A DNA stretch of 64,000 bases from Paenibacillus chondroitinus NBRC 15376 (GTDB lineage Bacteria > Bacillota > Bacilli > Paenibacillales > NBRC-103111): the NCBI RefSeq assembly GCF_004000765.1, contig NZ_BILW01000019.1, positions 1-64,000 on the forward strand, written 5' to 3'. Numbering within the stretch: position 1 is the stretch's first letter; every line of letters begins with the position of its first letter. The position numbers and the translations under genes are program-made. This document shows, piece by piece, positions 1 through 7,306 of this stretch. Under the pieces are notes generated by a model. The model ran no database searches. It was not told where the DNA came from and saw nothing but the letters and a program-made list of their open reading frames with translations.

Positions 1-42
1 TTTCGTATGGTAATTTCTTAGTCCAACACAATAAACAACAAG

Positions 43-80
43 AAAAAACGGCCGCGAAATTAAATTCGGGGCCGTTTTTT
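43..80 (-). terminator. Rho-independent terminator overlapping the stop codon of the ThiF-like gene
   Basis: AAAAAACGGCC (43-53) pairs with GGCCGTTTTTT (70-80). The loop contains the TAA stop codon of the minus-strand gene (60-62), so the last codons form one arm of the hairpin. A further pairing of AACAA with TTGTT lies outside the main stem. Confidence 0.8.
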
Positions 81-1616
81 CCCGTTGTTCCTAAGCAATA
101 TACCGAACACACCGGCTAATTCTTCTTTCAAAAACGGTTTTACGGCCAGATCCAAAACCAAGAGTTGCTTACGGTTCCGTTCCAAAACCTGTACAGCGGA
201 CTGAAGAATATCGGTGTTTGATGTTAGTTCACAGGCAGGGACTTCAACCATGAAAGGCAACTGTTCGGCTAGCTGTACAGCCGGTACCTCCAATACGTTT
301 GATGTGGGGCAAGCAAGTTTGTTTTGTGCCTCCATCAAAGCCTGTTGTAATGCCCCCCGCAATGCCAGGGTTGCATTCAAGCCAACACAGCCATACCAAC
401 GATCAATTGTGCCGACCCACATCACAGGGAATCCACATACTTCTTCGCCTAAACCAATCATTGGCGCTCCCGTCATCGTTGTCAAAGCCTGTAAATAAAA
501 TCGACAGTGTTTATCTTCGATTGTAGACAAGTGTACTCGAGAGACAGATGGCAATTGATGGGCCTGTCGCTTGTCCAGCAGCTCGGCCAAGCTCTTTTGC
601 AGCCCACGGCCAATCCCTTCTGCAAATGTTTCCCCTGCTCCAACGCCAATAAGTTCATCCTGAACGAGCAGACCGGCCATACGAGACACATATGCTTCAA
701 TCCCGGCCAGCCCTGCTTCCCGCCTGGCTCCCTCATGCGTCATATCTGCACAAATGATGTCTGTCAGAAGCCTGGCAGGCCCTCCCGATAGCGGATCGAC
801 GGCCTGAACACGACACTGAGCAAGCGGCAGCTGCTTCAAGTCTCCTTCCTCCCAAAGATGGAAAATCCCTGATTCCGCCGATGTCAGCCGGCCAAAGTAA
901 GGAAGCAATCCGCCCTCACTTTGGTTTGATTTCCGTTCAAGCTGCAGCTCGAAATCGTGAATCCACTGGGCTGCGGCACGTCCGCTGACCAGTGGATGAG
1001 GCATGAACGAATGCCATTTTCCTTCCAATGTCTCGAGATTAAGCAGGAAGAATTGATTGCTTTGTTCCGCATCGAGCGCTCCTGTCATCTTTTGTAATAA
1101 GTGAAACACGATCACATTCGCTAACATCGCTCCTGCAGTAGAAGTAAAGGTATGCCGCTGAGCGTCTTTATAAATCGCTGACTCGTGAATGCTGCGAAAC
1201 GCTGACTCCCAGCCTCCCTCATCGTCGGGATGCACAAGCGGACCCACAAGTCCCACCTGCTGCAGACCTGCTCCGGGAAGATACAGCTTCCTCTCCTCCC
1301 TGCAAATAGATTGAAGAAATCGCAGTTCCTCGATATTCCCCTCCTGTGTTACATACAATATGGCATCAAACGGCCTCAGTGCTTCTCGCCAACCATGATC
1401 TCCTTCCTTCTCAAGAACAACTTCCTCTATGGTTATCTCGGGGTCTATTTTACGCGTATGAGCCGCCAGATTTAACATCCGTTGCCGATCCGTCGGCATT
1501 GAGCCAGAGACTAATACATGAATCTTGGGCATTCCAGATGCTAGCAGCGCAGAAATGAGCGAAATCAAAAATGGACCAGAGCCGATCGCCAATACCTTGG
1601 GCCTGAAATTTGTCAT
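60..1616 (-). CDS. Putative thiazole-containing bacteriocin maturation protein (ThiF-like 'ocin' family)
   Basis: A 518-residue protein resembling the ThiF/E1-like partner proteins of azole-peptide (TOMM) pathways, such as those near heterocycloanthracin genes in Bacillus. In those systems the partner binds the precursor leader and presents it to the YcaO cyclodehydratase. The N-terminus has a dinucleotide-type motif, VLAIGSGPFLISLISALL (about residues 8-25). A segment near residue 125 (GLVGPLVHPDDEGGW) aligns with the GPLVRPSMPGC segment of the neighbouring YcaO protein but has lost the cysteines, so zinc binding there is unlikely. The start is fixed by AAAGGAGG six bases upstream of ATG. 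The gene is divergent from the YcaO gene across 172 bp. The family is fairly sure; substrate and product are unknown. Confidence 0.72.
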   Translation of the reverse strand: MTNFRPKVLAIGSGPFLISLISALLASGMPKIHVLVSGSMPTDRQRMLNLAAHTRKIDPEITIEEVVLEKEGDHGWREALRPFDAILYVTQEGNIEELRFLQSICREERKLYLPGAGLQQVGLVGPLVHPDDEGGWESAFRSIHESAIYKDAQRHTFTSTAGAMLANVIVFHLLQKMTGALDAEQSNQFFLLNLETLEGKWHSFMPHPLVSGRAAAQWIHDFELQLERKSNQSEGGLLPYFGRLTSAESGIFHLWEEGDLKQLPLAQCRVQAVDPLSGGPARLLTDIICADMTHEGARREAGLAGIEAYVSRMAGLLVQDELIGVGAGETFAEGIGRGLQKSLAELLDKRQAHQLPSVSRVHLSTIEDKHCRFYLQALTTMTGAPMIGLGEEVCGFPVMWVGTIDRWYGCVGLNATLALRGALQQALMEAQNKLACPTSNVLEVPAVQLAEQLPFMVEVPACELTSNTDILQSAVQVLERNRKQLLVLDLAVKPFLKEELAGVFGILLRNNGKKRPRI

Positions 1617-1630
1617 TTTATTCCTCCTTT

Positions 1631-1741
1631 CTATTGCCCGATCTGTTCCAACCCTTCACTAGTAATTTTATGTACAGCTACTTGTCCCACATGATCCAAA
1701 TCGCACATATATTCATTCTCACACAGATATACTGAAATCAT
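1631..1741 (-). CDS. Possible 36-aa small ORF upstream of the maturation gene
   Basis: An open frame from ATG (1741) to TAG (1631) encodes 36 residues, beginning MISVYLCENEYMCDLDHVG and ending EGLEQIGQ. It has two cysteines and no Cys-rich core. Its stop codon abuts the AAAGGAGG of the next gene, an arrangement typical of coupled bacterial genes and also seen twice in the ars region. Against it: no Shine-Dalgarno sequence precedes its ATG, and it fills the divergent promoter region. It could be a leader ORF, a small partner protein or chance. Confidence 0.25.
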   Translation of the reverse strand: MISVYLCENEYMCDLDHVGQVAVHKITSEGLEQIGQ

Positions 1742-1788
1742 CTTAAAGAAAGTGGTAAGCAACTCAACGTGAGAGGAGGTGAACGGGC

Positions 1789-3687
1789 ATGCATGCTATC
1801 CTATCCGTTGTCGGGGAAGGTTTATTGGCCGACTGCGTTTACGGAGAACTATTGGACCGTTATGAGGTCGTTCGGCAGCCAGATTTCACTTCCGATATAC
1901 CGAAAGCGGCGAAAATGGCGGTCGTGCTGCACGATGACTGGCCTTCCTCCGGATACTTCGAGGCTGAAGAAGTTCTACAGCAGGCCGGCATCCCTTGGTT
2001 GCGAGGCTTTCTTTCAAGGGATGAGGGCATCGTCGGTCCGCTCGTTCGTCCGAGCATGCCAGGATGCTCCCAGTGTGCGGATAACCGACGTTTCACGGCG
2101 TCGCCTGGGGATATGCAGCACGTCAGCTCTTCCCCTTCTGGAATCCGGCAAACAGCTCACTTGCTGATTGCAGAGATTGAGCGAGTGCTGCAGGGCAGCC
2201 CGGCCCACACGGAGCAGCATATGTATATCGTTAACCTGTTAACTCTGAATAACTCGCTCCATTTCATTCTGCCTGACCCGCTCTGTGAGGTGTGCGGCAG
2301 CTTGCCCGATGATTCATCGGCGGCGTCCAACATTTCGCTCAAGCCGAGACTTAAGACAAGCGCAGACAGTTACCGCAGCCGTCCAATGGATGACCTGAAG
2401 CTACATTTGGCTAAGGATTATCTAGACTCGCGAACCGGCGTTTTTAATGCCAAGATGCTTGACCTTGAGTCCCCGTTTGCCGGGGTGGGGGTTAATCTGC
2501 CATCATTTCTCATGGGAGATGAAATAACGGGAGGGCGCAGCTTTTCTTATGCGGAGAGCGCATTGACCGCGATCTTGGAAGGCTTGGAACGACTCTGCGG
2601 GATAACCCCCCGCGGTAAACGTACCGTAATCTACGAATGCTTCAACCATATTGCGGATCAAGCGCTTGATCCATTCACGGTTGGGTTATATTCGAAGAAA
2701 CAGTACGCGCTGCCTGATTTTACGTTCGAACCGTTTGATCCCGACCTCCCGATCGATTGGGTATGGGGTTATTCGCTAGTTCGGGACTGCCCGATCCTTG
2801 TTCCGGAGAGTCTCGCTTATTACAGCTCGGGATTCGGCGGCGGATTTGTCCAGGAAGGCTCCAACGGGTGTGCGTTAGGCGGAAGCTTGGAGGAAGCGAT
2901 CCTACATGGGATTTTGGAAGTGGCGGAGCGCGACTCGTTCCTGATGACCTGGTATGCACAGTTGCCAATCCCTCGCCTGGACCCCTATTCCGCTCATGAT
3001 CAGGAACTGCTGCTCATGCTCGAAAGGCTGCGCGCAGTCGCTGGATACGACGTGCATTTGTTTAACATGACGATGGAGAACGGGATTCCGAGCATTTGGG
3101 CACTCGCGAAAAGCATCACCCCCGGGAAGATGAATCTTATCTGCGCAGCAGGAGCCCATTTGGATCCCGTGCGGGCTGCGAAAAGCGCCATTCACGAATT
3201 GGCCGGCAGATTGCTCTTCCTGCAAGAGAGATTCGAGGCCAACCTGGCACATGTCAAACAAATGCTGGACGATCCTTATCTCGTTTTGCAAATGGAGGAT
3301 CATGCCCTGCTGTACGGTTTGCCGCAAGCCGAGGATCGGCTGCGATTTTTGCTGGACGGACAGCGTCCGCTCAGAACGTTTAACGAGGAGTTCAAGCGTA
3401 AGGCTAGCCATGCGGATCTGACCGATGATTTGAAGGACATGATCGAGGTATTTCGCCGCTTGAACCTCGATGTGATCGTGGTGGATCAGTCGTCGCCCGA
3501 AATACTGCGGAACGGGTTGCATTGCGTTAAAGTCTTGATTCCGGGAATGCTGCCAATGACATTCGGGCATCATTTGCAACGCTTGACGGGGCTGAAGAGA
3601 GTCCTTCAAGTGCCTGTGGAGCTTGGATATGCGAAAAAGCCCTTGAAGATCAGGCAGCTCAATCCGCATCCGCATCCATTTCTATAG
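1789..3687 (+). CDS. YcaO cyclodehydratase fused to a leader-binding domain (azole-peptide maturase, SagC/D type)
   Basis: A 632-residue protein. Residues 1-100 match the leader-binding/E1-like part of TOMM proteins and keep one CxxC pair (C93, C96). From about residue 190 onward it is a YcaO domain, which in this family uses ATP to cyclise Cys/Ser/Thr side chains onto the peptide backbone. YcaO ATP-site features are visible: the E-rich helix SALTAILEGLERLCG and a second one in SLEEAILHGILEVAERDS. The C-terminus is NPHPHPFL, which fits the PxPxP tail typical of azole-forming YcaO enzymes. The start is fixed by AGGAGGTGA seven bases before ATG. It is divergent from its probable partner at 60-1616. 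No precursor gene is recognisable nearby, so the precursor may be encoded elsewhere. Confidence 0.85.
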   Translation: MHAILSVVGEGLLADCVYGELLDRYEVVRQPDFTSDIPKAAKMAVVLHDDWPSSGYFEAEEVLQQAGIPWLRGFLSRDEGIVGPLVRPSMPGCSQCADNRRFTASPGDMQHVSSSPSGIRQTAHLLIAEIERVLQGSPAHTEQHMYIVNLLTLNNSLHFILPDPLCEVCGSLPDDSSAASNISLKPRLKTSADSYRSRPMDDLKLHLAKDYLDSRTGVFNAKMLDLESPFAGVGVNLPSFLMGDEITGGRSFSYAESALTAILEGLERLCGITPRGKRTVIYECFNHIADQALDPFTVGLYSKKQYALPDFTFEPFDPDLPIDWVWGYSLVRDCPILVPESLAYYSSGFGGGFVQEGSNGCALGGSLEEAILHGILEVAERDSFLMTWYAQLPIPRLDPYSAHDQELLLMLERLRAVAGYDVHLFNMTMENGIPSIWALAKSITPGKMNLICAAGAHLDPVRAAKSAIHELAGRLLFLQERFEANLAHVKQMLDDPYLVLQMEDHALLYGLPQAEDRLRFLLDGQRPLRTFNEEFKRKASHADLTDDLKDMIEVFRRLNLDVIVVDQSSPEILRNGLHCVKVLIPGMLPMTFGHHLQRLTGLKRVLQVPVELGYAKKPLKIRQLNPHPHPFL

Positions 3688-3738
3688 GATGATAGGACGT
3701 GAAATTTTGCCTCTCGCGACAGCCGAATGCATACAAAC

Positions 3739-3763
3739 AAAGGACTGCCACAAGGCAGCCCTT
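3739..3763. terminator. Bidirectional terminator between convergent genes
   Basis: AAAGGACTGCC pairs with GGCAGCCCTTC around an ACAA loop, with one mismatch. On the minus side it is followed by TTTGTTTGT, on the plus side by TTTTT (3771-3775). It separates the YcaO gene from the GerPF-like gene. Confidence 0.7.
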
Positions 3764-3782
3764 CTTAAGGTTTTTCTCACTT

Positions 3783-4025
3783 TCATTTTGATACTTTTCT
3801 TTTGAGCTTGGTTGAACTATTGTCAATTGGAGTTGAACCAAAAATCATGGTTATGTTAATAAATGAAACCGTCGTGGCATTGTCACCCGTAACGTCAATG
3901 CCTGAACCTCTGAAACTTCTGGATATTTCAGTCGGCGAAATATTAATCATATCGCCGTTGATGATGGTTCCTGAATTCGTGTCGATATTTAAGGCACCGA
4001 TTATAGATTGTTTCCGCATCAACAT
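3783..4025 (-). CDS. Spore germination protein of the GerPA/GerPF family
   Basis: An 80-residue protein. The stretch SIIGALNIDTNSGTIINGD followed by ISPTEISRSFRGSG and TGDN matches the layout of GerPA/GerPF proteins: a short beta-rich start, GD..ISP, then a Gly/Ser-rich G.G...GDN. GerP proteins act in the spore coat and help nutrient germinants pass to inner-membrane receptors. AAGGGG lies six bases before ATG. The lysine-rich tail (KLKRKVSK) is longer than usual. It is convergent with the YcaO gene and transcribed alone. Whether it has any link to the azole maturation genes is unknown. Confidence 0.72.
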   Translation of the reverse strand: MLMRKQSIIGALNIDTNSGTIINGDMINISPTEISRSFRGSGIDVTGDNATTVSFINITMIFGSTPIDNSSTKLKRKVSK

Positions 4026-4125
4026 CTCAGCCCCTTAATCTTCATCTTGTCCTTAGTATATGTGAACTTGACCATTTTGCTTGGTTGTGTGAACCTATCC
4101 AATACCTATTTTGCATAATCGGTCA

Positions 4126-5388
4126 TTAAGCCTTTATTGACTCGACAAAAGCCTTCAGATCAATAACACTGTGTTCCACTCGTGCCTGCTCAGCGGCAAA
4201 TGCCATCATATGGCTTTGTACAGAATGATAGGCTGACGTAAGTCCTTGGCTGTTGCCGTCCTCTCGAACCAGCTTGAGGAAATCTTTGATCAAACCCGTG
4301 TCACCGCCGCCGTGTCCAACATGGCCCCCGGCATCCTCGAAGGTAATTCGCTCCACCTTCCCGCTGCCGAAATGAATGACTTTGATTTCTTGCTTCTCCA
4401 GCGAACCGCGAATTTCGCCTTTTGTGCCCATAAGCTTAATGGTTCGGCTAACGTCCCTGGTGAACGCACTCATCGTGAATGCCGCTGTTGCGCCGCTTGC
4501 GAATTCTAAATTCACCAACTGATGGTCAACGACATCATTATCGCAATGATACACGCAGCGGCCATAAGGCCCTTCCTGCAGCGCTTTCAAGCGAGCCTCA
4601 TAGCTGAGATCATCGCTAATTGCAGACGTAGGCCAATGCGTATTATCCGTCAAATACTGTTTTGGCGCATAGTAGAGACAGTCGTCCGCAACCGGGCAGC
4701 CATCCAGACAGCGAAGCGGTGCCCCCTTCGGCGCTTGATCGGAAGTAAAATGGGATAAAGAACCGAAGGAAGATACGCGTACGCAATCCGAGCCTGCCAA
4801 CCATAGCAGGATGTCCAAGTCATGGCACGATTTGGCCAGAATCATCGGGCTGGAGTCCTCTTTTCTGCGCCAATTGCCTCGTACAAAGCTATGTGCTTGA
4901 TGCCAGTAGCCCACATTTTCATTATGGGCAATCGACATAAGGTCCCCGATGGAACCGTTTTCTAACAACCCTTTGATAGTCGCAAAGAAATTCGTATATC
5001 TTAACACATGACAAATGGAAAAAACGCGGTTTGATTGAGCGGCGATCTCTCCCATCAACACGCATTCCTGCGCATCGGGTGACATCGGCTTTTCCAAAAG
5101 AACATGATAACCTGCCCTCAGAGCTTTAATCGTTGGTTCATAGTGCTGTTTATCCTGCGTACAGATCAATACAGCATCCGCAAGCTTTGGCGCAGCAAAT
5201 AGATCATCCCAGCTCGCAAAACACAGGTCTTCCTGTAAACCATGCCTTGTTTTAAAATTCTCTCTGCGCTCCTGATTAGGTTCAGCTACAGCGGTAACCT
5301 CAAGCTCATGAGGATGCTGCAAGGCGTATTCCAGATAATTAACTCCTCTTAAACCTGCTCCAATTAGCGCAACTTTCACTTTTTTCAT
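4126..5388 (-). CDS. Gfo/Idh/MocA family NAD(P)-dependent oxidoreductase
   Basis: A 420-residue cytoplasmic enzyme. The N-terminal Rossmann domain has LIGAGLRG (GxGxxG, residues 9-16), and LLEKPMSP carries the family's EKP motif. The C-terminal alpha/beta domain follows. A cysteine-rich insert (RCLDGCPVADDCLYYAP) is typical of a subgroup found beside LplABC sugar transporters. Members oxidise or epimerise sugars, inositols or sugar acids; the substrate here is not predictable. It is last in the operon SBP (9025) - permease - permease - this gene, starting 31 bases after the second permease, so it probably processes the imported sugar. Confidence 0.88.
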   Translation of the reverse strand: MKKVKVALIGAGLRGVNYLEYALQHPHELEVTAVAEPNQERRENFKTRHGLQEDLCFASWDDLFAAPKLADAVLICTQDKQHYEPTIKALRAGYHVLLEKPMSPDAQECVLMGEIAAQSNRVFSICHVLRYTNFFATIKGLLENGSIGDLMSIAHNENVGYWHQAHSFVRGNWRRKEDSSPMILAKSCHDLDILLWLAGSDCVRVSSFGSLSHFTSDQAPKGAPLRCLDGCPVADDCLYYAPKQYLTDNTHWPTSAISDDLSYEARLKALQEGPYGRCVYHCDNDVVDHQLVNLEFASGATAAFTMSAFTRDVSRTIKLMGTKGEIRGSLEKQEIKVIHFGSGKVERITFEDAGGHVGHGGGDTGLIKDFLKLVREDGNSQGLTSAYHSVQSHMMAFAAEQARVEHSVIDLKAFVESIKA

Positions 5389-5419
5389 CTGCTACTGTCT
5401 CCCTTGAACGATTATTCGT

Positions 5420-6310
5420 TTACTCTTTAACGCTGCCGACCGTCATGCCTTTAACGAAATATTTTTGGGCAAAAGGATAGACAACCATAATCGGCAATGC
5501 TCCCATAAAAATTTGTGCTGTCCGAAGCGTCTTCTCGCTGAGATTTTCCATGGCTTTCAATTGCTCGGCAGAAACGGCTGTCATCTGCGAACTCATCGCT
5601 GTAATCAAGGTAGAAAGATACGTTTGCAGCGGGTAATTTTCAGGCGAATTCATATATAGGATGCCGTCGAACCAAGCGTTCCAATGTCCAACAATGGTAA
5701 ACAACCCGATCGTAGCGATGGAAGGGAGCGAAACGGGCAAGTAAATCTGCCACAGCATCTTCCAATGGCCGGCTCCGTCAATCGTTGCCGCTTCTTCCAT
5801 TTCTTTGGGAATCGTTCTGAAAAAGTTCAGCATGAGAATCATATTCCATACATTTAATGCGCCTGGTAAAATAAGCGCCCAGATCGAATCCATAATTCCT
5901 GTATTCTTCACAATGATATACGTCGGGATAAGTCCTCCGCCAAAAAACATGGTCACAGCGAAAAACCAAACATAAGGCGTTCGCCAAGCAAACTGATCTT
6001 GCGATTTGGAAAGAGGATACGCCGTAATGAACACAAGCAGCATATTCACTACGCTGCCTAGCGCAACCCGCTTCACGGATACCCACAGGGACCGGAAAAA
6101 TTCCACCTTTTCTCCCAGATAGACATACGCATCCCAAGAAAAGCCGACAGGCCAAAGCTTCACTTCGCCAGCCATTGCTGCGGTATTCGAACTAAGCGAA
6201 ACAGAAAGCAAATGTATAAAAGGTATAATACCTAATACGGTGATGAGAGTTAGCAACAGCACATTGAACACGACAAAAAGCTTCCTGCTTAACGATTGCT
6301 TATAGACCAC
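5420..6310 (-). CDS. Carbohydrate ABC transporter permease, LplC/YtcP type
   Basis: A 296-residue inner-membrane permease with six predicted membrane helices. The cytoplasmic EAA loop that contacts the ATPase is visible as EEAATIDGAGHWKMLWQIYL. The C-terminus (KGMTVGSVKE) is typical of the LplC branch. The start is GTG with GGAGG seven bases upstream. It pairs with the permease ending at 6329 (18-base gap). No ATPase gene is nearby; such systems usually share a general MsmK-type ATPase encoded elsewhere. Confidence 0.92.
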   Translation of the reverse strand: MVYKQSLSRKLFVVFNVLLLTLITVLGIIPFIHLLSVSLSSNTAAMAGEVKLWPVGFSWDAYVYLGEKVEFFRSLWVSVKRVALGSVVNMLLVFITAYPLSKSQDQFAWRTPYVWFFAVTMFFGGGLIPTYIIVKNTGIMDSIWALILPGALNVWNMILMLNFFRTIPKEMEEAATIDGAGHWKMLWQIYLPVSLPSIATIGLFTIVGHWNAWFDGILYMNSPENYPLQTYLSTLITAMSSQMTAVSAEQLKAMENLSEKTLRTAQIFMGALPIMVVYPFAQKYFVKGMTVGSVKE

Positions 6311-6328
6311 AATACATCCTCCAACCGT

Positions 6329-7219
6329 CTAAAATATTCTGTAATTGTTGTATTTGTAGGCAGCATAGTAGGAAATAGAAACCAATCCTAAAGAAATGAT
6401 AGATTTAAACAATCCGACAGCTGCTGCAGGCCCGAATTGCTGGCTGAACATCCCAAGCCGATAGACGAACGTATCGATAATATCCGATCCCTGGTACACA
6501 GTCGGGTTATACATGAGTAAAATTTGCTCGAAACCAGCATTTAAAATATTTCCTAAACTCAATACGCCGAGTAAAATGAGCATCGGCGCCAAACCCGGCA
6601 GCGTAATGTGAAGCATTTGCTTCCATTTTCCTCCTCCGTCCACTTCAGCCGCTTCGTATAGACTCATGTTAATGCCAGTGATAGCAGCCAACATGATGAT
6701 CATGTTATAGCCCATTCCTTTCCAGACATCTGAGCCTATGATGATCCCTCTGAACCAATCGTTGTTGAGCATAAACAAGATTGGCTTTAAGCCCATCAAC
6801 GATATCAAACCGTTAACGGGTCCATTTAAGGAGAACAGTTCAATAATAACGCCCCCCAGTACTGTCCATGAAAGAAAGAAGGGCAAAAATATGCTCGATT
6901 GAATCAAGCCCGCAAACCATTTCTTCGTAATCTCATTCAACAGCAGCGCAAGGATAAGAGGCACAAGCAGAAATAAAATCATTTTGAATATAGAGATCAG
7001 AAGGGTGTTCCATAGAACTTGATTGAAATCCGGTAAATGAAACACATAGGTAAAGTTGTCAAATCCGACCCATTTCGATTTGAAGAATCCAGATAACGGT
7101 TCAAAATTTTGAAAAGCCATGATGATGCCCGCCATTGGACCATAAGCATATATAAGCGTCAAGATAACTCCCGGCACTAGCATGAGATGCAGCGGGAAAT
7201 CTCTGCGTAATGTTCGCAT
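6329..7219 (-). CDS. Carbohydrate ABC transporter permease, LplB type
   Basis: A 296-residue membrane protein of the LplB branch, partner of the LplC-type permease directly downstream. Its EAA loop reads YEAAEVDGGGKWKQMLHITL, with GGG where GA is usual. The N-terminus has a long hydrophobic helix (LMLVPGVILTLIYAYGPMAG). AAGGAGG lies 11 bases before the ATG. It is separated from the substrate-binding protein gene by 87 bases holding a stable hairpin, which probably lowers permease expression relative to the binding protein. Confidence 0.92.
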   Translation of the reverse strand: MRTLRRDFPLHLMLVPGVILTLIYAYGPMAGIIMAFQNFEPLSGFFKSKWVGFDNFTYVFHLPDFNQVLWNTLLISIFKMILFLLVPLILALLLNEITKKWFAGLIQSSIFLPFFLSWTVLGGVIIELFSLNGPVNGLISLMGLKPILFMLNNDWFRGIIIGSDVWKGMGYNMIIMLAAITGINMSLYEAAEVDGGGKWKQMLHITLPGLAPMLILLGVLSLGNILNAGFEQILLMYNPTVYQGSDIIDTFVYRLGMFSQQFGPAAAVGLFKSIISLGLVSISYYAAYKYNNYRIF

Positions 7220-7259
7220 TGTAGAATGCTCCTCCTTTTCCTAAGTGTGTAGAAATAGA

Positions 7260-7292
7260 GCGGGAGAAGTTATTAACCCGTAACTTCCCCCG
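7260..7292 (-). terminator. Intercistronic hairpin between SBP and permease genes (attenuator or mRNA stabiliser)
   Basis: On the minus strand GCGGGGGAAGTTA pairs with TAACTTCTCCCGC with one mismatch. No strong T-run follows, so partial termination or protection of the upstream SBP transcript is more likely than full termination. Confidence 0.6.
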
Positions 7293-7306
7293 CAATATCA
7301 ACTCCT

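Noticed and set aside
2902-3675. A 257-codon open frame on the minus strand opposite the YcaO gene
   Set aside because: It is antisense to a clear YcaO domain, has no SD and no recognisable motif; it is a shadow of the GC-rich coding strand.
3659-3841. Candidate Cys-containing precursor peptide near the YcaO gene (minus strand, 60 codons)
   Set aside because: It overlaps both the YcaO 3' end and the GerPF-like gene, crosses the terminator, and lacks a leader-like sequence, Cys repeat or SD.
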